Below are positions 8,699-16,349 of a DNA stretch of 32,106 nt, piece by piece. Below the pieces are notes generated by a model. It ran no database searches, was not told where the DNA came from, and was given only the letters and a program-made list of their open reading frames with translations. Source of the stretch: Candidatus Pseudolachnospira avium (GTDB lineage Bacteria; Bacillota; Clostridia; Lachnospirales; Lachnospiraceae); contig CAJFTW010000034.1 of the NCBI GenBank assembly GCA_904420025.1, positions 1 through 32,106 of the forward strand. The letters run 5' to 3'. Made by a program: the position numbers and the translations under genes. Position 1 is the stretch's first letter; every line of letters begins with the position of its first letter.

Positions 8699-8943
8699 AT
8701 AAGATGAGCCATCCCTATACCATCGGCCTTTTTGAGTCCCTGCCGGATTTGAAATCCAATGGAAAGCGCCTGAAGCTGATCCCGGGCCTGATGCCGGATC
8801 CTTCCAATCTTCCGCAGGGCTGCAAATTTGCTCCCCGGTGTGCGTACTGTACGGAGGAATGCAAAAAGGCCCCGGTACCGCTGAAAAAGATTGGGCCGGC
8901 CCATTACTGCCGTTGTCTGTTTGCGAAGGAGGATCACGCATGA
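8695..8943 (+). pseudogene. oppD: OppD C-terminal remnant (peptide ABC transporter ATPase)
   Basis: Only the last ~80 residues of an OppD-type ATPase are left: SHPYTIGLFESLPDL, an IPGLMPDPSNLPQGC block, and the Cys cluster CKFAPRCAYC of the oligopeptide-transporter C-terminal domain. The P-loop, signature and Walker B are gone, so it cannot work as an ATPase. Its TGA overlaps the ATG of oppF in an ATGA arrangement, the normal spacing in opp operons, so the remnant and oppF were once one operon. The upstream break meets the truncated lysR. Confidence 0.88.
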
Positions 8944-9896
8944 GTACAATTCTTGAAGTAAAAGATTTAAAAAAGTATTTCAAGGTGCCGAATGGAAGCC
9001 TGCATGCGGTAGACGGCGTTTCCTTTCAAATTGAACAGGGGAAGACACTGGGGGTAGTGGGGGAATCCGGATGTGGAAAGTCTACCCTGGGCCGGGTCAT
9101 TTTGCATCTGATTGACAATACCAGCGGGCAGATTTTATACAATGGGGAAGATATTACCCGTGTGAGCCGCTCTCAGCTTTCCCAGCTGCGCAAGGAAATG
9201 CAGATCATTTTTCAGGATCCATTTTCCTCGTTGAATCCCAGAATGACCGTTTATCAGACGATAGCGGAGCCTATGCAGATTGCCGGTGGCTACAGCAAAA
9301 CCCAGATCCAGCAACGTGTGGAGGAAATGATGGACACGGTAGGATTGGCAGCCCGGTTTGTGAATGCCTATCCCCATGAGCTGGACGGCGGACGCCGGCA
9401 GCGGATTGGAATTGCCCGGGCGCTGGTATTGAATCCCAAATTTATTGTGTGCGATGAGCCGGTCTCGGCTCTGGATGTGTCCATCCAGGCGCAGGTGCTG
9501 AATTTGATGCTGGATATTCAGGAACAGCTGGGTTTAACGTACATTTTCATTACCCATGACCTGTCGGTTGTGAAATATATTTCCAATGATATTATGGTCA
9601 TGTACCTGGGGCAGATGGTGGAGAAAGCCCCCTCGGAGGACTTATTTGCGGCACAGCTCCATCCCTACACAAAGGCGCTGATCAGTGCGGTGCCGATTCC
9701 GGATATTGACCATAAGCAGGAGCGGATTCTGCTGAAAGGCGAGTTGTCTTCCCCCATCAATCCGAAACCAGGGTGCCGGTTTGCGGCTCGGTGCCCTTAT
9801 GCAAAGGAAGTGTGTGCCAAGGAGGAACCGGAAGTGCGGGAAATCCAGCCCAGCCACTTTGTGCGATGCCATTTTGTGGAGGAGATTATGCAATAA
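8940..9896 (+). CDS. oppF: Oligopeptide ABC transporter ATP-binding protein OppF (intact, orphaned)
   Basis: This 318-residue ATPase of a peptide importer is complete. It has Walker A GVVGESGCGKST, a Q-loop in IIFQDPFSSLNPR, a DGGRRQRIGIARAL signature, Walker B KFIVCDEPVSALDV, the His switch in FITHDLSVV and the C-terminal GCRFAARCPYA cluster. The start at ATG 8940 overlaps the oppD remnant stop (ATGA) and has GGAGGA upstream; longer upstream frames read through the oppD frame and are rejected. No permease or binding-protein gene accompanies it, so it either serves another transporter in trans or is decaying. It closely resembles the oppF at the left edge of the window. Confidence 0.93.
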   Translation: MSTILEVKDLKKYFKVPNGSLHAVDGVSFQIEQGKTLGVVGESGCGKSTLGRVILHLIDNTSGQILYNGEDITRVSRSQLSQLRKEMQIIFQDPFSSLNPRMTVYQTIAEPMQIAGGYSKTQIQQRVEEMMDTVGLAARFVNAYPHELDGGRRQRIGIARALVLNPKFIVCDEPVSALDVSIQAQVLNLMLDIQEQLGLTYIFITHDLSVVKYISNDIMVMYLGQMVEKAPSEDLFAAQLHPYTKALISAVPIPDIDHKQERILLKGELSSPINPKPGCRFAARCPYAKEVCAKEEPEVREIQPSHFVRCHFVEEIMQ

Positions 9897-9928
9897 TGGA
9901 TCCACCGGCATGGAAACCGCCACTTGAA

Positions 9929-9957
9929 AAAACACCGCCCCATCCGGGGCGGCATTT
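9929..9957. terminator. Bidirectional terminator between oppF and pduL
   Basis: A 7-bp CCGCCCC/GGGGCGG stem (9935-9941 with 9946-9952) and ATCC loop is flanked by AAAAAACA on the left and CATTTTC on the right. It lies between convergent genes and works best for the minus-strand pduL, where a run of T follows. Confidence 0.8.
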
Positions 9958-9970
9958 TCATGTACACAAC

Positions 9971-10546
9971 TTATTTGATGATGGTTCCATACACCTCGCC
10001 GGGAGCGGGAGCCAGGGCATTGGCCTCGTCCGTGTCGATATGTACAGCAGTGGCGTAGGAAGCGCTGACACGCACCACCACGTCGCCGAATACCAGGGAG
10101 CGCTCCGGGGAGTCGATCTTCAGGCTGATGATGTCCTTGTCCTTCAGGCCGATCTCTGCCGCGTCCTCGGGGGTGCAGTGCAGGTGGCGCTTGGCGGCGA
10201 TGACGCCCTGGGTCAGCTCCACTTCGCCCTCCGGGCCAACCAGCTTACAGGGGGCGCTGCCCTCCAGGTCGCCGGACTCGCGGATGGGCGGCTGTACGCC
10301 CAGGGAGCGGGCATCCGTCAGGGAAACCTCAACCTGGGTCTCCTTGCGGACCGGGCCCAGAACAGACATCTTCAGGGAACCCTTGGGGCCAATTACCTGA
10401 ACCTTCTCCTCAGCGGCAAACTGGCCGGGCTGGCTCAGCATTTTCTTGACGGTCAGCTCATGGCCCTTTCCAAACAGGATCTCCAGGTGCTCCTGGGACA
10501 GATGTAAGTGTCTTGCGGAAGTCTCTACCAATACTTTGCGATCCAT
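9971..10546 (-). CDS. pduL: Phosphate propanoyltransferase, PduL type
   Basis: PduL interconverts acyl-CoA plus phosphate and acyl-phosphate plus CoA. It is structurally unrelated to Pta and serves substrate-level ATP formation with acetate or propionate kinase. The 191-residue protein shows both halves of the duplicated barrel: VETSARHLHLSQEHLEILFG at the N-terminus, AAKRHLHCTPEDAAEIGL in the middle, and AVHIDTDEANA near the C-terminus. The His residues of the two HLH motifs are the usual zinc ligands. No microcompartment encapsulation helix precedes the first motif, and no shell genes are nearby, so a free cytosolic enzyme is likely. GGAGG upstream of ATG 10546 and a strong promoter support the start. 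Confidence 0.92.
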   Translation of the reverse strand: MDRKVLVETSARHLHLSQEHLEILFGKGHELTVKKMLSQPGQFAAEEKVQVIGPKGSLKMSVLGPVRKETQVEVSLTDARSLGVQPPIRESGDLEGSAPCKLVGPEGEVELTQGVIAAKRHLHCTPEDAAEIGLKDKDIISLKIDSPERSLVFGDVVVRVSASYATAVHIDTDEANALAPAPGEVYGTIIK

Positions 10547-10587
10547 GGGATGTTTCCTCCATTTATTTCGTTGAAATTTTCACCTTT

Positions 10588-10616
10588 ATCATAGCGCGGA
10601 CAGGCAGTGATGTCAA
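10588..10616 (-). promoter_or_regulatory. Sigma-A promoter of pduL
   Basis: On the minus strand, TTGACA (10616-10611), 17 bases and TATGAT (10593-10588) form an almost perfect consensus promoter 42 bases upstream of the pduL ATG, predicting strong constitutive expression. Confidence 0.88.
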
Positions 10617-10638
10617 GGAAAATAACCGGCGGCCACAC

Positions 10639-10667
10639 TTGACAGGCCCCGCGTATGTTGCTATATT
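10639..10667 (+). promoter_or_regulatory. Orphan plus-strand sigma-A promoter
   Basis: TTGACA (10639-10644), 17 bases and TATATT (10662-10667) form a strong promoter back to back with that of pduL. No plus-strand gene follows for 1.2 kb; the next gene is on the opposite strand. Its likely product is a very short transcript ended by the hairpin at 10698-10738. Confidence 0.75.
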
Positions 10668-10673
10668 TTTCAT

Positions 10674-10738
10674 GAAAGTAGAAGAACTGGCGGGGGTGTC
10701 CGGCAGGTTTGGAGATTTTGGCCTGCCGGGCATCTTTA
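10674..10738 (+). ncRNA. Candidate ~65-nt small transcript with terminator hairpin
   Basis: From the predicted +1 near 10674 to the hairpin CCGGCAGG (10700-10707)/CCTGCCGG (10722-10729) followed by GCATCTTTATAT there is room for a ~65-nt RNA. A 23-codon frame starts at ATG 10672, at or just before the +1, with no ribosome binding site, so a coding role is unlikely. The T-tract is weak. This could also be an abortive or decoy promoter. Confidence 0.35.
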
Positions 10739-10750
10739 TATAGGGAAGGA

Positions 10751-10769
10751 AAGCGGCAGGCGCCGCCTT
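10751..10769 (-). terminator. Probable terminator of the sigma-like gene
   Basis: Read on the minus strand, GCGGC-GCCT-GCCGC with flanking A-U/G-U pairs starts at the stop codon of the 10768-11661 gene and is followed by TTTCCTTCCC. The stem is short, so termination strength is uncertain. Confidence 0.5.
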
Positions 10770-11661
10770 ACCGGTGCAGGCGCTTGTCCGCCCGGTAGGC
10801 TAGGCGGCTGATCTGACCGGCCACCATTTTCTGGTTTCCGCTGTCTGCCTTGACGGATTCCTCCGTCACAGCACAGCCGGAGAGGAGGCTGCGCAGCTGC
10901 TCCGGCCGGATCTGGTTCTCCTGTGCTGCCTTCCGGAGAACCTCCGCGTAGGCGGCTTTGCAGCCCTTGTCCAGGATGAGGCCGGCCAGTTCCCGGGGCT
11001 TCATGCCCAGATAGCTGCAGGCCAGGCGGGCCATAACCTCGGCGGTGTGGGGGGATAGGAGAGATACCTCCCGGAGGAGGATGGACTGTTTTTCTGCGTG
11101 TTCACGTGCCCTTTTGGCCTCCAGCCTCCGGCTCAGCTCCTTCACGCTTTCCTGTTCCAGATGCAGGCGCTCCGGGTCGTATGTATGGTCCGGAATCCGG
11201 TCACCGTAAGTACAGGGGTCTTCCTCCGCTCCACCGGTTCCCCAAAGGGGGCTGTCCAGGGATACCATTGGGATACCGATGGAGGAAAGCTTGCGGAAGT
11301 GGTCGTTTACCATGTTGTTGCAGATGGTGTAACAGTAGTTTTTCTGCTTCGCAGGGGGCTGCTGCAGCACCCGGTCCAGCTTCTCCATGATCCGGATCAG
11401 GCAGTCTGCTTCCAGATCCTCCCGGGTGGTGGCGCCGAAGCGTTCCAGAACGTCAACCTTATGGGCGTTCCCGGGAAGAATCTCCCCGCCACGGTTTTTG
11501 CCGCCGGTTTTGGAGAGAAGGGCAAAGCGGCAGAAATCCTTTGCCGCCAGCCAAAAGCGGGCGTGAAGCTGCGGCTGGGCCGCCAGCTGGGAAACGGTGG
11601 TAATGCCGGCCTCATGGAGGGTGTGCAGGATGCTGACAAATACGGTGCAGGTTGCTTTCAT
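10768..11661 (-). CDS. Sigma-70-like protein (divergent)
   Basis: This is a 297-residue protein I do not recognise precisely. Residues ~85-140 (EADCLIRIMEKLDRVLQQ, then NYCYTICNNMVNDHFRK followed by VSLDSPLWG) resemble sigma-70 region 2, where a helix ending N..D.FRK precedes a 'VSLD' linker. The C-terminal half is helical and lacks an obvious region-4 HTH. It is therefore either a diverged sigma factor or a sigma-derived accessory protein. ATG 11661 has GAGGAG nine bases upstream; a start at 11703 lacks a site. It diverges from the winged-helix gene at 11872 across the GTAAG repeats, suggesting shared regulation of the ubiquitin-like locus. Two Cys in YCYTIC are of unknown meaning. Confidence 0.6.
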   Translation of the reverse strand: MKATCTVFVSILHTLHEAGITTVSQLAAQPQLHARFWLAAKDFCRFALLSKTGGKNRGGEILPGNAHKVDVLERFGATTREDLEADCLIRIMEKLDRVLQQPPAKQKNYCYTICNNMVNDHFRKLSSIGIPMVSLDSPLWGTGGAEEDPCTYGDRIPDHTYDPERLHLEQESVKELSRRLEAKRAREHAEKQSILLREVSLLSPHTAEVMARLACSYLGMKPRELAGLILDKGCKAAYAEVLRKAAQENQIRPEQLRSLLSGCAVTEESVKADSGNQKMVAGQISRLAYRADKRLHR

Positions 11662-11744
11662 GGCAAGTACTCCTCTCTGTGTGGATGGAGGGAAGAGCCA
11701 CATGCCGGAAGGCGCCCGGCGTTCTCCTTACCCTCTGGGATCAG

Positions 11745-11846
11745 GATAAGGTTTAGCGGTAAGGAACCGCTTTGAAAGGGGTAAGACCTCTGTGCGAGGT
11801 TTGTAAGAACGGACCGGGTAAGCCGGAAATGTAAGCGTTTTGTAAG
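11745..11846. promoter_or_regulatory. Array of GTAAG direct repeats in the divergent intergenic region
   Basis: Six copies of GTAAG in the same orientation begin at 11759, 11781, 11803, 11818, 11831 and 11842 (steps 22, 22, 15, 13, 11), plus GATAAG at 11745 and one inverted copy (CTTAC 11727-11731). PhoB/OmpR-type winged-helix proteins bind tandem direct repeats at about 11-bp steps. The adjacent gene encodes such a protein, so these are candidate autoregulatory boxes. Confidence 0.6.
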
Positions 11847-11871
11847 AAGGGTGGAAGGAGGAGAAAACAAA

Positions 11872-12867
11872 ATGGGATTCTGGGTATTTTTCACCGATGA
11901 TCACGTGGAATACTATGATTCCGATGCCTGTGAACTCCACCTTTTGCCGGACCAGAACATTGCCATTGTGGCAAATTCCAAGATTATCCTGGACTTTCTG
12001 ATCCAGAACCGCAATGCTGCCATGTCCCGGAGCCAGATCCTTTCCAAGCTGGACGGCGGTGAGGAGAGCTATGTGGTCCCCAATAAACAGGAGTACCGGA
12101 GCCCGGTGGACCAGGCAATCCGGGAGCTGCGGAAAAAGCTGGACAAATATAAGACCTGTGTAAAAACCGTCCGGGGAGTCGGATACAAGTATGTGGGGCC
12201 GCCTAAGGTGGATAAGGAGGCGCCGGGCGCCGCGCCATCTCCGCCCCACGCTTCAGCAGCGGCATCCGGTCCCAAAGAGGCGGCCTCCGCTGCCGGATCA
12301 CCGAGGGCTGGCGCCGGGGATCCGGAAATGGGGAACCGGCGCGTGCTGGCCAAGCTGGAGAACGCCCTGCGGCAGCTGGTGGACGCGGCGGATACAGCCC
12401 AGGTCAACCGGGCCCGTTCACGGATCCTGAGCGCGGTTCGGGATTATGCGGATGAGATTGTGCTGTGTTATGACCAGGATGCGGGGGAAGATGAAAATGG
12501 CGCAGCGCTGGATGCGGCCTTTTCCCATCATCGCTTGTGGCTGCGGAGAGCCATCGGGTACTGCAGGGGAGAGATTGAAAAACTTGGTCCGGAGGACGTC
12601 CTTCAGGATGTAAAGCTCCAATTTTTGCAGGATGTGTACGATTTCCATTTGGCCATCCATCTGCTGAGCGCCCAGATCTATCTGGCAGAGCAGGCGCTGG
12701 AATTATCGGGAAGACTGATTCAGAAGGAAGTGAGGCAGTCCCGGATTGACAGCCTGTATCGGGATTACCGCTTTGCTGTTGAGGACGCGGCCATGGCCGA
12801 CCTGTCCCTGGATGAAATGCTGCAGGAATATGGCCGCGGCCATGTGGCCAACAAGTCATCCTTATAA
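11872..12867 (+). CDS. PhoB/OmpR-type winged-helix protein with unknown C-terminal helical domain
   Basis: This 331-residue regulator begins with a Trans_reg_C-type winged helix (residues ~20-110). The end of it is clear in SPVDQAIRELRKKLDKYK and VKTVRGVGYKYVGPP, the recognition helix and wing of PhoB/OmpR proteins. There is no receiver domain and no phosphorylatable Asp module. An Ala/Pro-rich linker (~115-155) leads to an all-helical C-terminal region of unknown function, which may bind a partner or signal. The start is ATG 11872 with AAGGAGGAG at 11855; GTG 11851 overlaps that site. It is the first gene of the long plus-strand accessory run and 11 bases from the next gene, so it probably controls the locus by binding the GTAAG array. 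Confidence 0.82.
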   Translation: MGFWVFFTDDHVEYYDSDACELHLLPDQNIAIVANSKIILDFLIQNRNAAMSRSQILSKLDGGEESYVVPNKQEYRSPVDQAIRELRKKLDKYKTCVKTVRGVGYKYVGPPKVDKEAPGAAPSPPHASAAASGPKEAASAAGSPRAGAGDPEMGNRRVLAKLENALRQLVDAADTAQVNRARSRILSAVRDYADEIVLCYDQDAGEDENGAALDAAFSHHRLWLRRAIGYCRGEIEKLGPEDVLQDVKLQFLQDVYDFHLAIHLLSAQIYLAEQALELSGRLIQKEVRQSRIDSLYRDYRFAVEDAAMADLSLDEMLQEYGRGHVANKSSL

Positions 12868-12878
12868 GGAGGTGCAGG

Positions 12879-14591
12879 ATGGTGAATCCACCTGGCTTTG
12901 AGAATCTGGACAAAATACGAAAAACGTATCCATACTTTGACCTGGCCTCCCGGACCTTTTCCCAGACCAGAGGGGCCCGGTATTGCGGCGGGATCCCCTT
13001 GCTGTACGATGCGGAGACCAGGCGGCTGTACATTGACGCCAGCGACACCCACAGCCTGGTGTACGGCTCCACCGGCTCCCTGAAAACCCGGACGGTGGTC
13101 TCCCCCGGCATCAAGGTGCTGGGTTATGCGGGGGAATCCATGGTGATCAACGATCCCAAGGGGGAGCTGTTTGCCCGCCATGCGGGAGACTTGAAAAAGC
13201 AGGGCTATACCATTGTGGATGTCAACTTCCGCAATCCCAGCGTGGGTAACTCCTGGAATCCCCTTTATATTCCCTACCAGTTTTACATCCAGGGAAATCT
13301 GGATAAGTCCGCGGAATTTGTCAACGATATTGCCAACAACCTGATGCTGAGCGACCGGTCCACCGATGACCCGTTCTGGGACTTTTCCGCATCGGATCTG
13401 CTGTACGGCCTGATTCAGCTGCTGTTCCGGTACTGCAAGGAGCACCATGCCTCCCTCAACGCCGTCAACATTGGAAACCTGCTGACGCTGCGGCGGCTCC
13501 TTTTCTCCGGCAGGCAGCAGCCCCAGAATACCCTCCTGTGGAAATATGCCTCGGAGGATGAGCTGGTTGCCGCCAGCCTCTCCGGCAGCGTCTATGCGCC
13601 CAAGGACACCATGAACAGTATCCTCAGCGTGTTTGACCAGAAAATGCGGTCCTTTACCATCCAGCCCACCCTGCTGGACATGCTGGCCAACAACGATTTT
13701 GACATTGCGGATATTGGCAAGGCCAAGACCGCGGTCTTTCTGATCACGCCGGATGAAAAGACCAGCTATCACCGGCTGGTTTCCATGTTCGTCAAGGAGA
13801 GCTATGAGTACCTGATCTATCTGGCCACCCAGACGCCGGACAACAAGGTGGAAAACCGTATCAATTACATTTTGGATGAGTTTTCCTCGCTCCCGCAGAT
13901 TGCGGATATGCCGTCCATGATCAGCGCTGCCCGGAGCCGTGACATCCGCTTCCTGCTGGTGGTGCAGAGCCAGTCCTCCCTGAAGCAGCGGTATTCCAAT
14001 GAGGCGGAAACCATTATATCCAACTGCACCAACTGGATTTTCTTTACCAGCCGGGAGCTGAGCCTGCTGAAGGAGCTTTCGGAGTTGTGCGGCACCCAGA
14101 AAAACCAGCAGCCCAACATCACCATCTACGACCTGCAGCATTTCAGCAAGGAGCGCCGGGAGGCCCTGCTGCTGGCCGGGCGCCTGAAGCCGGCCAAGGT
14201 CAGCATGCTGGATATTGACAAATTCGGCGACCGAAGCTACACGCTGCTGGAGCATGAGCGGCATGAACGGCAGCCGCGGGAGAAATTGAGCTTTGAGCTG
14301 CGGGAGGATGTAAAGAACCGCTATGTTCCGCCCCAGCAGGGGGACCCCTTTGCGGAGGGAAATCCGTTCCAGGGCAGACCGGCAGTCCCCCGGCCTTCTG
14401 GGGGCTATCAGCCTCGGGAGGCCGCCGGGCCCCAGGCAGCCTCCCGGCAGGCTTCCGCCAGCCGGAGCGAGGAGATGGACGCATTGATCCGGCGGATTGA
14501 CCAGCGGATTGCGGTGTTGGAAAAAGAGGAGGCCGAGGAACGGGCGAGACAGGCGTCAGGCTGCGCAGCCGGTGCAAAGGAGGGAGAATAG
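12879..14591 (+). CDS. VirD4/TraG-like ATPase, soluble, with degenerate Walker A
   Basis: This 570-residue P-loop protein belongs to the VirD4/TraG coupling-protein superfamily. Typical blocks are MVINDPKGELFARHAG (residues ~88-103), a VDVNFRNPSVGNSWNPL stretch, Walker B-like YILDEFSSLP (330-339, DE at 333-334) and RSRDIRFLLVVQSQSSLKQ. The Walker A reads GSTGSLKT (63-70): Leu68 replaces the invariant Gly before Lys69, so nucleotide binding may be weakened or lost. The N-terminal membrane helices of true coupling proteins are absent. The tail (~470-570) is Pro/Gln-rich and ends in a charged helix. A good AAGGAGGTG precedes ATG 12879. A homologue with an intact P-loop closes the locus at 26524-28050. 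Confidence 0.88.
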   Translation: MVNPPGFENLDKIRKTYPYFDLASRTFSQTRGARYCGGIPLLYDAETRRLYIDASDTHSLVYGSTGSLKTRTVVSPGIKVLGYAGESMVINDPKGELFARHAGDLKKQGYTIVDVNFRNPSVGNSWNPLYIPYQFYIQGNLDKSAEFVNDIANNLMLSDRSTDDPFWDFSASDLLYGLIQLLFRYCKEHHASLNAVNIGNLLTLRRLLFSGRQQPQNTLLWKYASEDELVAASLSGSVYAPKDTMNSILSVFDQKMRSFTIQPTLLDMLANNDFDIADIGKAKTAVFLITPDEKTSYHRLVSMFVKESYEYLIYLATQTPDNKVENRINYILDEFSSLPQIADMPSMISAARSRDIRFLLVVQSQSSLKQRYSNEAETIISNCTNWIFFTSRELSLLKELSELCGTQKNQQPNITIYDLQHFSKERREALLLAGRLKPAKVSMLDIDKFGDRSYTLLEHERHERQPREKLSFELREDVKNRYVPPQQGDPFAEGNPFQGRPAVPRPSGGYQPREAAGPQAASRQASASRSEEMDALIRRIDQRIAVLEKEEAEERARQASGCAAGAKEGE

Positions 14592-14594
14592 ACG

Positions 14595-15650
14595 ATGAGC
14601 ACAGAGCGGGAGATTGCCATTGACAGCTATGAAGAAGAACCGGGGCAGGAAGAAGGATCCGGCAAGAAGGAATCCGCCCCCAAAGAGTATGCGGTGAATC
14701 TTCCGGTGAATTTTGTACACCGGAAGGCCCAGACGTTCCTGGAGTATATCTATAGGATGGAGGATGAGGATGCCAGGCAGGATCTCTATGATCTGATGAA
14801 CCAGTTTACCGCCCAGGAGCAGCAGTCCGGCACGGCGGAGGATTTTCACAATTTTGTGGTGGATCTGGCCCGGCGGGATGAGTACGCCCTGGCCTGCCAA
14901 GTGTTGGAGTGCGGCCTGGCCCTTTTTCCCAAAAATGTGGACCTGCTTGCCGACTATCTGCAGTACGGCACCTGCTGCGGCCGGTTGGAGGCGTGCAAGA
15001 AAATGTACAAGGCCCTGATGAAGATCCCCCGCCGGCGTTGGACCTGGCGCGGTTTTGCCTTCCTGGTGGATTATCTGCGGTTCCTGGTGGAGCGCAGCGA
15101 TTCGGAGAAGGAGATGGATGCCAGGGAGGAGGAGATGCTGGCGGTTGTCCGGGATTTCCGGAAATATTTCCCCTACAGCGAGGAGGCGTATCGGACGGAA
15201 TCCAACGTGTACCGGATCCTCAATCTGCCTGATCAGGAAATGGAGGTGCTGCAGCAGGCACTGGCGCGTCTGCAGGTGGCTCCCAAGTGCGCCCTCCGCT
15301 GCGCGGACATTTTCTTTGAGCGGGGCCAGTATGAGGAGGCGGCGGCAGCCATACAGCGGGCCATTTCGGACGCGACCCAGACCCAGACCAGCGTCAACGA
15401 GGGCTATCTCTATTACCTGTCTGCCCTGTGCAAGATTGCGGTGGCACAGAAATCCGGCACCGGATATAACCTGGATGAGAATGCGGTGCGGGAGATCTAT
15501 TCCGACTTTAATATTGCCCTGGCAAAGTTCCGGGATACCAAGAACAGCTATGTGGATGTGATCCGGACCAAGACCAATACGCTGGTCAACAAAACCGGCA
15601 TGGAGGTGGACTCTTCCTATGACCTCCTGTGTGAGTGTGTGGCGGGCTGA
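14595..15650 (+). CDS. TPR-like helical repeat protein
   Basis: This is a 351-residue, predominantly helical cytoplasmic protein. Pairs of helices such as YALACQVLECGLALFPKNVD, SEEAYRTESNVYRILNLP and YEEAAAAIQRAI have the spacing and small-residue pattern of tetratricopeptide-like repeats, which scaffold protein complexes. The N-terminal ~40 residues are acidic and likely disordered. The start ATG 14595 follows AAAGGAGGGAG four bases after the previous stop, so it is tightly co-transcribed and may be a partner of the upstream VirD4-like ATPase. No enzymatic motif was seen and I do not assign a function. Confidence 0.72.
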   Translation: MSTEREIAIDSYEEEPGQEEGSGKKESAPKEYAVNLPVNFVHRKAQTFLEYIYRMEDEDARQDLYDLMNQFTAQEQQSGTAEDFHNFVVDLARRDEYALACQVLECGLALFPKNVDLLADYLQYGTCCGRLEACKKMYKALMKIPRRRWTWRGFAFLVDYLRFLVERSDSEKEMDAREEEMLAVVRDFRKYFPYSEEAYRTESNVYRILNLPDQEMEVLQQALARLQVAPKCALRCADIFFERGQYEEAAAAIQRAISDATQTQTSVNEGYLYYLSALCKIAVAQKSGTGYNLDENAVREIYSDFNIALAKFRDTKNSYVDVIRTKTNTLVNKTGMEVDSSYDLLCECVAG

Positions 15651-15676
15651 GCGCCGCCGGGAAGGAGGTATAACCG

Positions 15677-16345
15677 TTGGGCAAGGAGGCTGCTTTTTCT
15701 TTGGTGCAGGAGCTTTCCATGCTTCGGGATGGAATCCAGGCAAACCGGCCGGGACCCTTTGTCCATGCCGCTTTAATCTTTGCCCTTTCCCTGGGGACGG
15801 AGGAAGACTGGCATTTGGCCGATGGCCTGATGAAGCTGGTGCCGCCGGCTGGGGTAGCTCCCATTCAGCGCCGGTGGAGCTATGAGGGGCACCGGGACAG
15901 CCTGGAATGCATGCTGGTCCACTATTTTTTGCTGCGGCATCACAAAATAGACCGAAGCGGATATGGGACAGCGGAAGCCATGTCCAGGCGGCTTGCGGCG
16001 GGGATTGCCACGTTTCCGGAGTGGCTGCGGACAGCGCCGCGGTTTTCGTCCCTGGCAGAGGTGTTTGAGAACTTCCTGCAGGATGATTTTGAGGACTCCC
16101 TGACGGCCTATCTGGCGGAGATGCCCCGGAACCGGGCCTCGGCCCAGGAAATCCTGGAGGAGATGGGCCAGTGGGACGAGTGGCTTCTCTATCAGGCCCT
16201 TTTGCAGGATTTCCGCGGCTTTCTGACCAAAGAGGAGATGGGCCGTGTGACGGAAGACTATACGAAAAAATTCTCTGTCCCCTTATCCGCGATTATGGAT
16301 GGGAAGCCGGACGAAGGCGGCACAGAATCAGCCAAGGAGGAATGA
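15677..16345 (+). CDS. Conserved-looking helical protein of unknown function (TTG start)
   Basis: This 222-residue protein is not recognised. It looks helical and soluble, with blocks such as AAFSLVQELSMLRDGIQ, a HYFLLRHHKIDRSGYGTA stretch and LAEVFENFLQDDFEDSL. The start is TTG 15677: AAGGAGGT at 15662-15669 sits seven bases upstream and no ATG or GTG fits. The gene lies between the TPR-like gene and a small DUF1292-like gene with short gaps, so it is part of the same transcript. The weak TTG start may keep its level low relative to its neighbours. The acidic C-terminal tail is probably flexible. Confidence 0.7.
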   Translation: MGKEAAFSLVQELSMLRDGIQANRPGPFVHAALIFALSLGTEEDWHLADGLMKLVPPAGVAPIQRRWSYEGHRDSLECMLVHYFLLRHHKIDRSGYGTAEAMSRRLAAGIATFPEWLRTAPRFSSLAEVFENFLQDDFEDSLTAYLAEMPRNRASAQEILEEMGQWDEWLLYQALLQDFRGFLTKEEMGRVTEDYTKKFSVPLSAIMDGKPDEGGTESAKEE

Positions 16346-16349
16346 TACG

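Noticed and set aside
8701-8983. N-terminal half of a long minus-strand ORF fused to LysR
   Set aside because: It is the antisense of the oppD remnant and oppF start, with no LysR HTH; only the part left of ~8698 is LysR-like.
10672-10743. 23-codon peptide frame downstream of the orphan promoter
   Set aside because: Its ATG lies at or before the predicted transcription start without a ribosome binding site.
12879-14591. Conjugative coupling protein of an ICE
   Set aside because: No relaxase, mating channel, integrase or membrane helices accompany either VirD4-like protein; both look soluble and belong to the Ubl locus.
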